Source: an uncultured Eubacterium sp. (GTDB lineage Bacteria; Bacillota; Clostridia; Oscillospirales; Acutalibacteraceae). Taken from it: 64,000 nt of DNA. The stretch covers positions 1 to 64,000 of the forward strand of contig CALWHV010000004.1 in the NCBI GenBank assembly GCA_944380545.1. The letters run 5' to 3'. Shown here piece after piece: positions 8,986 through 16,874 of the stretch. Below the pieces are notes generated by a model. The model was not told the DNA's origin and searched no databases. It saw only the letters and a list, made by a program, of their open reading frames with translations. Made by a program: the position numbers and the translations under genes. Each line of letters begins with the position of its first letter. The stretch's first letter is position 1.

Positions 8986-10388
8986 CAAGATTGTGGAAGA
9001 TTATGGGCAGACTTGACGGAGCAATTAACTATGTAAAAAATCCTGACAAAACCCGTAAGCCAAAATATTCCGAAACGGAATGGCAGGCGCTTAAAGATGT
9101 TCTGGAATACGCCAAAGACGAAGAAAAAACTGAACAGCAGTTTTTTGTTACGGGTATAAATTGTAACGCTGCTAAAGCTCGTGAACAGTTTATTGCAGTT
9201 AAACAGCAATACAATAAAGCAGACGGCATACAGGCTTATCACGGATATATCAGTTTTAAGGACACAGATAATCTCTCTCCTGAACTTGCTCATCAAATAG
9301 GAATTGAGTTTGCAAACAAAGTTTGGGGTGAGCGATTTCAAATTGTTGTTACCACACACCTTAATACTAAATGCCTGCATTGCCATTATGTTATTAATTC
9401 TGTATCACTTGTTGACGGCAAGAGATTGCAGAACAAAGAAAAGGCTTGGTTTTATTTTCATCATATTGCAGATGAAATTTGCAAAGAGTACGGCTTATCT
9501 GTTGTTGAAAATCCTGACAGAAACAAAGAACCTGATTATGTCACTTATCAGGATAAACAATCTGTTAAAGAACAAACAGGAATACCAACAAGGCAAAATC
9601 TTGCCCGTGCTGCCATTGATGAAGCTATTGAGCAAAGCAGAACAATGGAGGAATTTAAAAAGTATCTTTCATCAATGGGATACAAATACAAAATCAGTCC
9701 AAATCTTAAATACTGGACTATCACTCCAAAAGGCTGGGATAAACCTATTAGGCTTTACAGGCTGGGAGACAATTATACAAACATTCGCATACAGGAACGC
9801 ATTAAAGAAAACGATTTATATATGAGTTTAAATGCTAAACCGTTTCAAAAAGCGTTTTATGTACCTAAAGAACACTACAACCCACGAAAAGCAAAAGGCA
9901 GTTTATATAATCTGTATCTGTACTATTGCTATCGCCTTGGAGTGTTCGATAAGCCAAAGGATAATCAGAAAACAAAAGAATACAACAGACTGCATTATCT
10001 TCTGCGTGAAGATTTAATGAAGGCAGACAAATACTCACAGGAGGCAGAGCTGCTCGGTAAGAATCACATTGATACTTCCGAGCAGCTTTTCTCATATAAA
10101 GAGACGGTGGAAAAGGAAATTGAAACTCTTACAGATGAAAGAAAACACCTGAGAAACAAAATTCGTCATAAAGACATAAGCGAGGTTGAACTTTCAAAAC
10201 TCAAGAGCGAAATATCCGACATATCCGCACGGCTCAAAAAACTACGCAATGAGCTTAATCTCTGCAACGATATTGCCCAGCGTTCTCAAGTAATTGAAGA
10301 AAAGGTTGAGCAAATCGAAAAAGATGAAGAAAAGCAACTGCGTAAATACAAAGACAAGGAGGAAAAGTCAAATGAACAGTTCAGGTGA
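8976..10388 (+). CDS. MobP-type relaxase
   Basis: A 470-aa protein that should nick oriT and lead the transferred strand into the recipient. The N-terminal relaxase domain carries INYVKNPDKT, an HGYISF strand and the metal-binding histidines in THLNTKCLHCHYVINSVS (about residues 127-145), the His-rich motif III of MOBP relaxases. The middle holds KYWTITPKGWDKPIRLYRLG, a conserved segment of this ICE relaxase family. The last 110 residues are a long coiled coil, ending in a Lys/Glu-rich tail. It overlaps mobC at the 5' end and the PcfB-like gene at the 3' end by 17 bases. Confidence 0.9.
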   Translation: MAVTRLWKIMGRLDGAINYVKNPDKTRKPKYSETEWQALKDVLEYAKDEEKTEQQFFVTGINCNAAKAREQFIAVKQQYNKADGIQAYHGYISFKDTDNLSPELAHQIGIEFANKVWGERFQIVVTTHLNTKCLHCHYVINSVSLVDGKRLQNKEKAWFYFHHIADEICKEYGLSVVENPDRNKEPDYVTYQDKQSVKEQTGIPTRQNLARAAIDEAIEQSRTMEEFKKYLSSMGYKYKISPNLKYWTITPKGWDKPIRLYRLGDNYTNIRIQERIKENDLYMSLNAKPFQKAFYVPKEHYNPRKAKGSLYNLYLYYCYRLGVFDKPKDNQKTKEYNRLHYLLREDLMKADKYSQEAELLGKNHIDTSEQLFSYKETVEKEIETLTDERKHLRNKIRHKDISEVELSKLKSEISDISARLKKLRNELNLCNDIAQRSQVIEEKVEQIEKDEEKQLRKYKDKEEKSNEQFR

Positions 10389-11193
10389 CGCAGCCGAACA
10401 GGTTGTAAGGCTGTCCCTTGAAGGCTTTGAGGTAGTCGCAAAGGTATCGGGCGAAGCTGCTAAAAACATTGCCCTTCTTCTCATATCTGCTCTTAAACAG
10501 GAACAGAAAACAAAGGGCAAGGCAAGACTTACCAATATGATTAAGTCAGGCAAAGAACTTAAAGTCTATACCATTCAGCAGAAAGACCTTAAAGAGTTCA
10601 CCAAACACGCAAAAAAATACGGCGTACTTTATACCGTGTTGCGTGACAGAAACAACAAAGACAAAGGCTCTGCTGTTGACATCATCGCAAGAGCGGACGA
10701 TGCGTCAAAAATTCAGAGAATAATAGACCGCTTTGACCTTGCAACAGTCGATAAAGGCTCTATCGTTACACAGTCGGAAAAGGCTATCGAGGAACGCAGG
10801 AAAAAAGCTGAAGAAAAACCTGAAAAAACCGAAAACGATGAGTTATTTAACGAGTTGTTTGAAGATGACGCAAAAGAAAAAACTTCTGAAAGCGAGCATA
10901 AACCCGCCGAAAGAGAAAACCCTTTTATTCCTCAGACGGAAAAAAGCCCTCCGTCCGAGAAAAGCTCAACAAGGGAAAGTACATTATCTGACGAGGGTAC
11001 TGTTGTGAAAGACAAGAAAAAGCCGTCAGTCAAGAAAAAACTTGAAGAATACAGACGCAGGTCGAAGCAGCAGAAAGAGCAGGATAAGGATACCCCTGTT
11101 ATTGAAGAAAAACCAAAGGCACAGGATAAGCCTGCGGTAACAGAACACAAACAGCCAACTCAAATAAAAAACAAAAAAACAAAGGAGAGATGA
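10372..11193 (+). CDS. PcfB-family (DUF3801) conjugation protein
   Basis: The real start is ATG 10372, which has GGAGG nearby, inside the relaxase gene end; this gives 273 aa. Residues 1-130 form the PcfB/DUF3801 domain (AAEQVVRLSLEGFEVVAKVSG, continuing into KELKVYTIQQKDLKEF and a KDKGSAVDIIARADD strand). The C-terminal half is low-complexity, charged and probably disordered. PcfB of the enterococcal pCF10 plasmid is an accessory factor linking relaxosome and coupling protein; a similar role is inferred here from family and position between relaxase and VirD4. Confidence 0.8.
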   Translation: MNSSGDAAEQVVRLSLEGFEVVAKVSGEAAKNIALLLISALKQEQKTKGKARLTNMIKSGKELKVYTIQQKDLKEFTKHAKKYGVLYTVLRDRNNKDKGSAVDIIARADDASKIQRIIDRFDLATVDKGSIVTQSEKAIEERRKKAEEKPEKTENDELFNELFEDDAKEKTSESEHKPAERENPFIPQTEKSPPSEKSSTRESTLSDEGTVVKDKKKPSVKKKLEEYRRRSKQQKEQDKDTPVIEEKPKAQDKPAVTEHKQPTQIKNKKTKER

Positions 11194-11196
11194 TTT

Positions 11197-12075
11197 ATGG
11201 CTTACACACCTAAACAGAGAACATTCAGAAAGCGTGAAACAAAAGAGGAATTTGCAGCACGCAAAAAGGCAGAAAAGGAAGCGGCTTATGAAAGTATAGA
11301 CGCCGCCATTTCCGAAATGATGCAGAGTGAGGAATCATTTAAAGATTATCTCACATTTCAGTCTCGTATGGAACGCTATACGGTTACAAATACACTTCTC
11401 ATAATGTCACAGCGCCCCGACGCAACACAGCTTAAATCCGCTGATTCGTGGAACGAGCTTGGGGCAACAATCAACAAGGGTGAGAAAGGTATTCACATTC
11501 TTGAACCCCACGATTTTGTGGACGATGAGGGCAACCAGAGAACATCATACAACATCAAAAATGTATTCGATATTGCACAGACTAACGCAGAGCCGCTGCC
11601 TGCCAAGACTTTTGACCGTTCGCCAAAAGCGCTTGTCAAGGCAATGCTTAATGCAACGCCCATTAACAAAGCGGCTGTTGACGAGCTTCCAATCGAAAAT
11701 TCAACAGCATACTTTGACGACAAGAGCAAAACTCTTATGGTCAAAAAACACTCTGACACCGTATCAATGTTCAAGGACATTTCAAGAGAACTTTCCCTTG
11801 CAGAAATTGCAGCTAACAGCGACGAATACAACCGTACCGAGTGCCTTCCTTCAGCCGTATGTGCTTCATATATGCTTTGCGAAAAGTACGGCATTGATAA
11901 CAGCGACATCAATGTTGAAAGCTCCAAAGCTATGTGGAAAGGAAAAGAAAACAAAGATGTACGCATTATGCTCACAATGGCAAATGACAGCCTTTATTCA
12001 CTGAGCAAGGACATCTATGTTGAAATGAACAAGGCTAAAGACAAGGAGCCTAAAACACAGGAACAGACAAGATAG
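11197..12075 (+). CDS. ArdC N-terminal-domain (ssDNA-binding-like) protein
   Basis: A 292-aa protein with an AGGAGATG-type SD and ATG start. Residues 50-115 contain RYTVTNTLLIMSQRP, W-ELGATINKGEKGIHILEP, the signature of the ArdC N-terminal domain, which binds ssDNA in antirestriction proteins. The C-terminal part lacks the HExxH metallopeptidase motif of full ArdC but keeps a degenerate helix region (FKDISRELSLAEIAANSDEY). It may protect or coat transferring DNA; that is inference. It lies between PcfB and the coupling protein in the transfer operon. Confidence 0.75.
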   Translation: MAYTPKQRTFRKRETKEEFAARKKAEKEAAYESIDAAISEMMQSEESFKDYLTFQSRMERYTVTNTLLIMSQRPDATQLKSADSWNELGATINKGEKGIHILEPHDFVDDEGNQRTSYNIKNVFDIAQTNAEPLPAKTFDRSPKALVKAMLNATPINKAAVDELPIENSTAYFDDKSKTLMVKKHSDTVSMFKDISRELSLAEIAANSDEYNRTECLPSAVCASYMLCEKYGIDNSDINVESSKAMWKGKENKDVRIMLTMANDSLYSLSKDIYVEMNKAKDKEPKTQEQTR

Positions 12076-12088
12076 GAGGTAACTATCG

Positions 12089-12286
12089 GTGAAAGAAGAA
12101 CGCTACTATCTTGCACTTAATGATGACGAACAAAGCCTTTTGATAAGGTCGCTTAACGATGAAAGGACTGCACAGATAAAAAAAGGCAAAGCAGTTGACG
12201 CTATTGACGAGCTTATCGTCAAGGTCGGTAAAGCACCTTTAAAGAAATTCAAAGTGCTTGAGAGGTCGGAGTGCGGTGCAAGATAG
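12089..12286 (+). CDS. Conserved small ICE protein, function unknown
   Basis: A 65-aa protein starting at GTG behind a strong TAGGAGGTAA SD. It is charged and helical (ALNDDEQSLLIRSLNDERTA) with a basic C-terminus. It overlaps the coupling-protein start by 11 bases, which suggests translational coupling. Similar short ORFs precede virD4 in related elements, but no function is known to me. Confidence 0.6.
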   Translation: MKEERYYLALNDDEQSLLIRSLNDERTAQIKKGKAVDAIDELIVKVGKAPLKKFKVLERSECGAR

Positions 12287-14093
12287 AAACAACAAAAAAG
12301 CAATTACCATTCTTTGCGTTCTCGGTGTTTTCCCTGTGATATGGCTTGGTCTTTCTATTGCGCCGTCAGTTAAAGGCGGTATAGCGGAAATCATACCTAA
12401 ATTAGCCGAAGTAATTAACAATCCATTTAACATAACGCTTTGTGAGGACAGCTTAAAAACTGTCCTCACTTTGCTTTTGATATATGTAATAGTTGTGGGA
12501 GTAATAATCTCAAGCCTAAGAAATTACAGGCGTGGAGAAGAACACGGCTCGGCTAAATGGGGCGATATAAAAAAAGTCAATAAGAAATACCACCAAAAGC
12601 CTGAAAACAACAACAAGATAATGACTCAGGGAGTGGCAATAGGACTTAACGCAAAGAAACACAGAAGAAACCTTAATACCCTTGTATGCGGTGGCTCCGG
12701 TGCAGGTAAGACATTTTTCTATGCAAAGCCTAACCTTATGCAATGCAACTGTTCTTTTGTAACAACAGATCCAAAAGGTGAAATTTTGAGAAACTGCGGA
12801 CAGATGCTCAAAGATCAGGGATATATACTTAGGGTGCTTGACCTTATCAATATGGACAGAAGCGACTGCTACAATCCTTTTGTTTATCTTAAAAGCGACA
12901 ATGATGTGCAGCGTATGGTTACGAATTTATTTAAGGCAACTACACCGAAAAACTCAACCAACAACGATCCGTTTTGGGATAACCTTGCACAAACGCTTTT
13001 ACTTGCTCTTGTTTTTTATCTCCACTATGAAGCGCCTGAAGAAGAACAGAACTTTGCAATGGTTATGGAAATGATTAGAGCAGGAGCTATTGAAGATGAG
13101 GAGGAGCAGTCATACAGTCCTCTTGATATGCTGTTTTATGAGCTTGAAAGCAAAAATCCCGAACATATTGCCGTTAAATATTATCGTTCATATCATTCAG
13201 GCTCAAATAAAACGCTGAAATCAATACAAATCACTCTTATTTCAAGACTTGATAAATTCAATCTTGACAGCCTTGCTTCTATGACAATAACCGATGACCT
13301 TGAGCTTGATAAGCTGGGAGAGCAAAAAACAGCTTTATTTGCAGTTATTCCTGATAATGATACAAGTTTTAATTTCCTTGTTTCAATGCTTTATTCGCAG
13401 TTATTTCAGTCCTTGTTTTATTCGGCAGACACAATACACAAAGGCGCATTGCCTGTACCTGTTCATTTCCTAATGGACGAGTTTGCCAATGTTTCTCTGC
13501 CTGATGACTTTGATAAAATCTTGTCTGTAATGCGTTCCCGTGGCGTTTCTGTATCAATCATTATACAGAATATGGCACAGCTCAAAGCCTTGTTTGAGAA
13601 GCAATGGGAGAGCATTGTGGGCAACTGTGATGAGTTCCTTTATCTCGGCGGTAACGAACAATCAACGCACAAATATGTTTCCGAACTGCTGGGCAAGGAA
13701 ACAATCGACACGAACACTTACGGAAAAAGCCACGGCAGAAACGGTAATTATTCAACAAATTACCAAATCAGCGGCAGAGAGCTTATGACACCTGACGAGG
13801 TGCGTATGCTTGACAACAAATATGCAATTCTGTTTATCCGTGGCGAGCGACCTGTACTTGATTTAAAGTACAACATTTTCAAGCACCCGAAGTTTGCTTT
13901 AACTGAGGACGGAGGGGCAAAGCCATATATTCACAATGAGGTTACAGATGATGCAATAACAATCTCGTTTCCAAACATTTCAATCAGCGATATTGATAAT
14001 ATCTCGGTTGACGATTACGGATACGAGCTTGTTGCAGATGTTGACCTCGAAAAAGAATTTGAAATGGAGGAAAAGTCAAATGAAAAAACTTAA
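12276..14093 (+). CDS. virD4: Type IV coupling protein VirD4/TraG
   Basis: A 605-aa protein from the GTG at 12276; an in-frame TTG at 12258 exists, but GGAG at 12267-12270 suits 12276. Two N-terminal transmembrane segments (about residues 6-30 and 62-84) anchor the ATPase domain. Walker A is CGGSGAGKTFF (about residue 140), followed by VTTDPKGE; Walker B is HFLMDEFANV (about 400), followed by SIIIQNMAQLKALF. VirD4 proteins bring the relaxase-DNA complex to the mating channel. The acidic C-terminal tail is typical of those that bind substrate. It overlaps the Maff2 gene by 14 bases. Confidence 0.93.
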   Translation: MQDRNNKKAITILCVLGVFPVIWLGLSIAPSVKGGIAEIIPKLAEVINNPFNITLCEDSLKTVLTLLLIYVIVVGVIISSLRNYRRGEEHGSAKWGDIKKVNKKYHQKPENNNKIMTQGVAIGLNAKKHRRNLNTLVCGGSGAGKTFFYAKPNLMQCNCSFVTTDPKGEILRNCGQMLKDQGYILRVLDLINMDRSDCYNPFVYLKSDNDVQRMVTNLFKATTPKNSTNNDPFWDNLAQTLLLALVFYLHYEAPEEEQNFAMVMEMIRAGAIEDEEEQSYSPLDMLFYELESKNPEHIAVKYYRSYHSGSNKTLKSIQITLISRLDKFNLDSLASMTITDDLELDKLGEQKTALFAVIPDNDTSFNFLVSMLYSQLFQSLFYSADTIHKGALPVPVHFLMDEFANVSLPDDFDKILSVMRSRGVSVSIIIQNMAQLKALFEKQWESIVGNCDEFLYLGGNEQSTHKYVSELLGKETIDTNTYGKSHGRNGNYSTNYQISGRELMTPDEVRMLDNKYAILFIRGERPVLDLKYNIFKHPKFALTEDGGAKPYIHNEVTDDAITISFPNISISDIDNISVDDYGYELVADVDLEKEFEMEEKSNEKT

Positions 14094-14415
14094 TGAGCGC
14101 AAGTCGGCTTTAAGCAAATCACAGAAAAAAGAAAGCAGAGTGCTTGCTGTTATAACAGCTTTTGTACTCTGCTTTTGCGTAAGCATAACTGCTTTTGCTG
14201 ACAATGAGGCACTTAATGCCGTCAACAATTTATCCACTTTTATCTTCGGTCTTATCCGTGCAGTAGGTATTATCATTCTGGGCTGGGGTATTGTTCAGGT
14301 AGGACTTTCATTCCAATCTCACGATCCCTCGCAGAGATCCAACGGCTTTCTCACCCTTGCTGGCGGTTTGGTTATTACCTTTGCAAAGGAGATACTCGAT
14401 CTAATTGTAGGATAA
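14080..14415 (+). CDS. Maff2-family pilin-like membrane protein
   Basis: The start is ATG 14080, with GGAGGAAA just upstream inside the virD4 end; this gives 111 aa. There is a signal-peptide-like segment (about 20-42, ending ITAFADNE), then two transmembrane helices (STFIFGLIRAVGIIILGWG and LTLAGGLVITFAKEILDLIVG). This matches the Maff2 family of mobile-element proteins, which resemble VirB2/TrbC pilins in layout. A role in the mating channel is inferred. Confidence 0.8.
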   Translation: MKKLNERKSALSKSQKKESRVLAVITAFVLCFCVSITAFADNEALNAVNNLSTFIFGLIRAVGIIILGWGIVQVGLSFQSHDPSQRSNGFLTLAGGLVITFAKEILDLIVG

Positions 14416-14423
14416 AAATAAAC

Positions 14424-14458
14424 GGGCAAGCGGTATATAATTATCCACTTGCCCTTCT
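14424..14458 (+). terminator. Probable terminator or attenuating hairpin
   Basis: GGGCAAG (14424-14430) pairs with CTTGCCC (14448-14454), followed by a T-rich TTCTT. It separates the Maff2 gene from the MT-A70 pseudogene and may mark the boundary of an inserted unit within the transfer operon. Confidence 0.55.
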
Positions 14459-14471
14459 TGGAGGTGAAATA

Positions 14472-15029
14472 TTGAAAAAATATAGTATAATATACGCCGA
14501 CCCACCGTGAAGGTATAAGGTGTATTCAGAAAAAGGCTTAGGTCGTTCAGCGGAAAATCATTACCCTACTATGAGCCTTGAAGATATTAAAAATTTGCCT
14601 ATTAATAATTTAGCAGATAAAAATTGTGTTTTATTTATGTGGACAACAATACCTTTACTTAAAGATAGCTTTTCTGTATTAGATTCTTGGGGGTTTGAAT
14701 ACAAAAGCATTGCGTTTGTTTGGATAAAGTTAAACAAAAAATCTGACACATTATTTTGGGGTATGGGACATTGGACAAGGTCTAATGCTGAATTATGCAT
14801 TCTGGCGACAAAAGGTCATCCTAAACGCAAATCCGCAAAGGTTCATCAAGTAATTATGTCACATATTCAGCAACACAGTAAAAAACCTGATGAAGCAAGA
14901 GAAAGGATAATAGAACTTATAGGTGACTTACCCCGTATTGAATTGTTTGCAAGAGAAAAAAAAGACGGCTGGGATTCTTGGGGTAACGAGATAGAATGCG
15001 ATATAAATATGGACGAATATATTATATGA
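14472..15029 (+). pseudogene. MT-A70-type N6-adenine methyltransferase, nonsense codon in DPPW motif
   Basis: A good SD (GGAGGTG) precedes TTG 14472, which opens MKKYSIIYADPP; the next codon, 14508-14510, is TGA, followed in frame by RYKVYSEKG and about 170 more codons typical of MT-A70 phage/ICE adenine methylases (MSLEDIKNLPI, WTTIPLLKDSF, WSR-like HWTRSNAELCILATKG, RIELFARE, GWDSWGNE). The stop sits exactly where the catalytic DPPW tryptophan (TGG) belongs, so one G-to-A change explains it. Neighbouring ICE genes use TGA as a normal stop, so recoding is unlikely. Restart at GTG 14520 would give a protein without the catalytic motif. Confidence 0.85.
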
Positions 15030-15046
15030 TATAGGAGGTGGTTTTG

Positions 15047-15883
15047 TTGTCAGATAACTGGGTAGTGCAAAACCTTGAAAACGCACTTGATACTTGGAAC
15101 GAAAAGTTATCTGAGATATGGAGTTTGCTTACACAATCTCCGCAAGACTTTAAAGGCGGCACAATTTGGGAAGTAATAGTAGATATTAACGGGGCAGTAC
15201 AGGCAATCGGTTTAGCATTGCTTGTACTTTTTTTCGTTATAGGTATGGTAAAAACCTGTTCTTCCTTTGTTGATGTCAAGAAGCCTGAACACGCATTAAA
15301 ACTGTTTATTCGTTTTATCCTTGCAAAAGGCTTGGTAACATACGGAATGGAACTTATGCTTGCTATGTTCAGTATTGCACAAGGTATCATTTCAACAATA
15401 ATGGATAGTTCAGGCTTATCGTCGAACTCAGATACAACTTTGCCTGATGAAATGATTACTGCCATTGAAAGCTGTGACTTTTTTGAGTCTATACCTTTAT
15501 GGGCAGTAACATTAATCGGCAGTTTGTTTATCACAGTATTGTCATTTATCTTGATATTAACTGTGTATGGCAGATTTTTCAAAATATATATGTTTACTGC
15601 TCTTGCACCTATTCCCTTTTCAACCTTTGCAGGAGAGCCTACACAAAATGTCGGTAGGTCATTTGTTAAATCATACTGCGGAGTGTTGCTTGAAGGTGCA
15701 GTAATAATACTTGCCTGTATTATATTTTCACTGTATGCTGCTTCACCGCCGCAGGTCGATACTGACGCATCAGCAGTAACAATGGTTTGGAAATATGTAG
15801 GCGAACTTGTATTTAATATGCTTGTTCTTGTAGGAACGGTAAAAATGTCAGACCGCATCATTCACGAAATGATGGGAATGTAA
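15047..15883 (+). CDS. VirB6/TrbL-like conjugation membrane protein
   Basis: The start is taken as TTG 15047 because AGGAGGT at 15033-15039 is too close to GTG 15038; this gives 278 aa. Five or six hydrophobic helices are visible, with AVQAIGLALLVLFFVIGMV first and LVGTVKMSDRIIHEMMGM at the end. The VFKIYMFTALAPIPFSTF-like central segment is characteristic of the TrbL/VirB6-like proteins of Tn1549-type ICEs. It would form part of the inner-membrane channel. It follows the methylase pseudogene and leads the PrgI-VirB4 block. Confidence 0.8.
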   Translation: MSDNWVVQNLENALDTWNEKLSEIWSLLTQSPQDFKGGTIWEVIVDINGAVQAIGLALLVLFFVIGMVKTCSSFVDVKKPEHALKLFIRFILAKGLVTYGMELMLAMFSIAQGIISTIMDSSGLSSNSDTTLPDEMITAIESCDFFESIPLWAVTLIGSLFITVLSFILILTVYGRFFKIYMFTALAPIPFSTFAGEPTQNVGRSFVKSYCGVLLEGAVIILACIIFSLYAASPPQVDTDASAVTMVWKYVGELVFNMLVLVGTVKMSDRIIHEMMGM

Positions 15884-15899
15884 ATAAGGAGGAAATATT

Positions 15900-16484
15900 A
15901 TGTTAAGCAATAACCCGATAAGAAGCGATGATCCGCAGGCTATCGAAAAACTCACTGCAAAACTTAAATCCTGTCAGGAAATGCAGGAGTATATGAAGGA
16001 AGCAAATAAATACTACCGCAGAAACGGTACAATGAAAGGCTTTCCCGACCTTGATGATGAAAAGGCTGAAAAGATTGACGCTAAAATTAAAAACAGCTAT
16101 TCTTGGGAGCGTCAGCCGTTTCCGCAGTATCACTTGCAGGGGAACAATCAGGAAATTCACAGACTTAAAAAGCGTATCGAAGAACTTACCCGCAACAAAG
16201 AGGTCGGCTTTGTCGGCTGGGAATTTGAGGGTGGTACGGCAGAGCCTAATACTGAAATCAATCGCTTACAGTTATGCTTTGACGAGAAGCCGTCGGCTGA
16301 ACAAAGAACAGAGCTTAAGATGAATGGCTTCAGATGGGCGCCGTCTGAACAGGCTTGGCAAAGACAGCTTAATGAATCGGCAATCTATTCTGCAAGCCGT
16401 ATTGAGTTCTTGAAAACAAAGGACAGCAAACTCCCGTATCAAATTCAGCCTAAAGCTCCGTCAAAAGAAAATTTGGAAAGGTAG
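15900..16484 (+). CDS. Conserved ICE protein, function unknown
   Basis: A 194-aa soluble protein with an AAGGAGGAA SD and ATG start. The N-terminus is helical and charged; a coiled segment (EIHRLKKRIEELTRNK) is followed by a beta-rich C-terminal domain with RLQLCFDEKPSAEQR and NGFRWAPSEQAWQRQLN. That W-P-x-x-AWQR pattern recurs in proteins of this ICE class and at the ends of mobile-element LPD-type proteins. No catalytic residues can be named. It sits between the VirB6-like and PrgI genes. Confidence 0.6.
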   Translation: MLSNNPIRSDDPQAIEKLTAKLKSCQEMQEYMKEANKYYRRNGTMKGFPDLDDEKAEKIDAKIKNSYSWERQPFPQYHLQGNNQEIHRLKKRIEELTRNKEVGFVGWEFEGGTAEPNTEINRLQLCFDEKPSAEQRTELKMNGFRWAPSEQAWQRQLNESAIYSASRIEFLKTKDSKLPYQIQPKAPSKENLER

Positions 16485-16490
16485 TGCAGT

Positions 16491-16874
16491 ATGGATATTC
16501 GTATCAATAAGGAGTTTCGTGATTACAGCGAAACCATATATTTTGGGCTGAATATGCGCCAGCTCGTTTTTTCTGCCTGTGCTGTCGGTATAGCAGTTGG
16601 CTCATATTTTCTGCTCAAGCCGTATTTGAGTATGGAAACATTATCTTGGCTTTGCATTTTGCTTGCCGCACCGTTTGCCGTACTCGGTTTTGTAAAGTAC
16701 AACGGTATGACTGCGGAAAAGTTTATATTGGCGTGGATAAAATCCGAAGTGCTGACACCTAAAAGGCTTGTTTTTAAGGCAGAAGATAAGCTGTATAAGG
16801 AAAGCAAGGAAACCATTAAACAAAAGGAAAGAGAGGTATATAAGAACAATGAAAACACTCAAGCTGATGAATAA
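16491..16874 (+). CDS. prgI: PrgI-family conjugation membrane protein
   Basis: A 127-aa protein beginning MDIRINKEFRDYSETIYFGL, the PrgI-family opening. Two transmembrane helices follow (about residues 25-43 and 48-66), then a basic cytoplasmic tail (ILAWIKSEVLTPKRLVF). PrgI is the VirB3-like partner of VirB4 in Gram-positive type IV secretion systems. The gene overlaps virB4 by 26 bases, as is usual. Confidence 0.88.
   Translation: MDIRINKEFRDYSETIYFGLNMRQLVFSACAVGIAVGSYFLLKPYLSMETLSWLCILLAAPFAVLGFVKYNGMTAEKFILAWIKSEVLTPKRLVFKAEDKLYKESKETIKQKEREVYKNNENTQADE

Noticed and set aside
14508..14510. TGA read as tryptophan in the MT-A70 gene
   Set aside because: Nearby ICE genes such as those ending at 6607 and 8327 use TGA as a normal stop, and there is no sign of a UGA-reassigned code or selenocysteine element.
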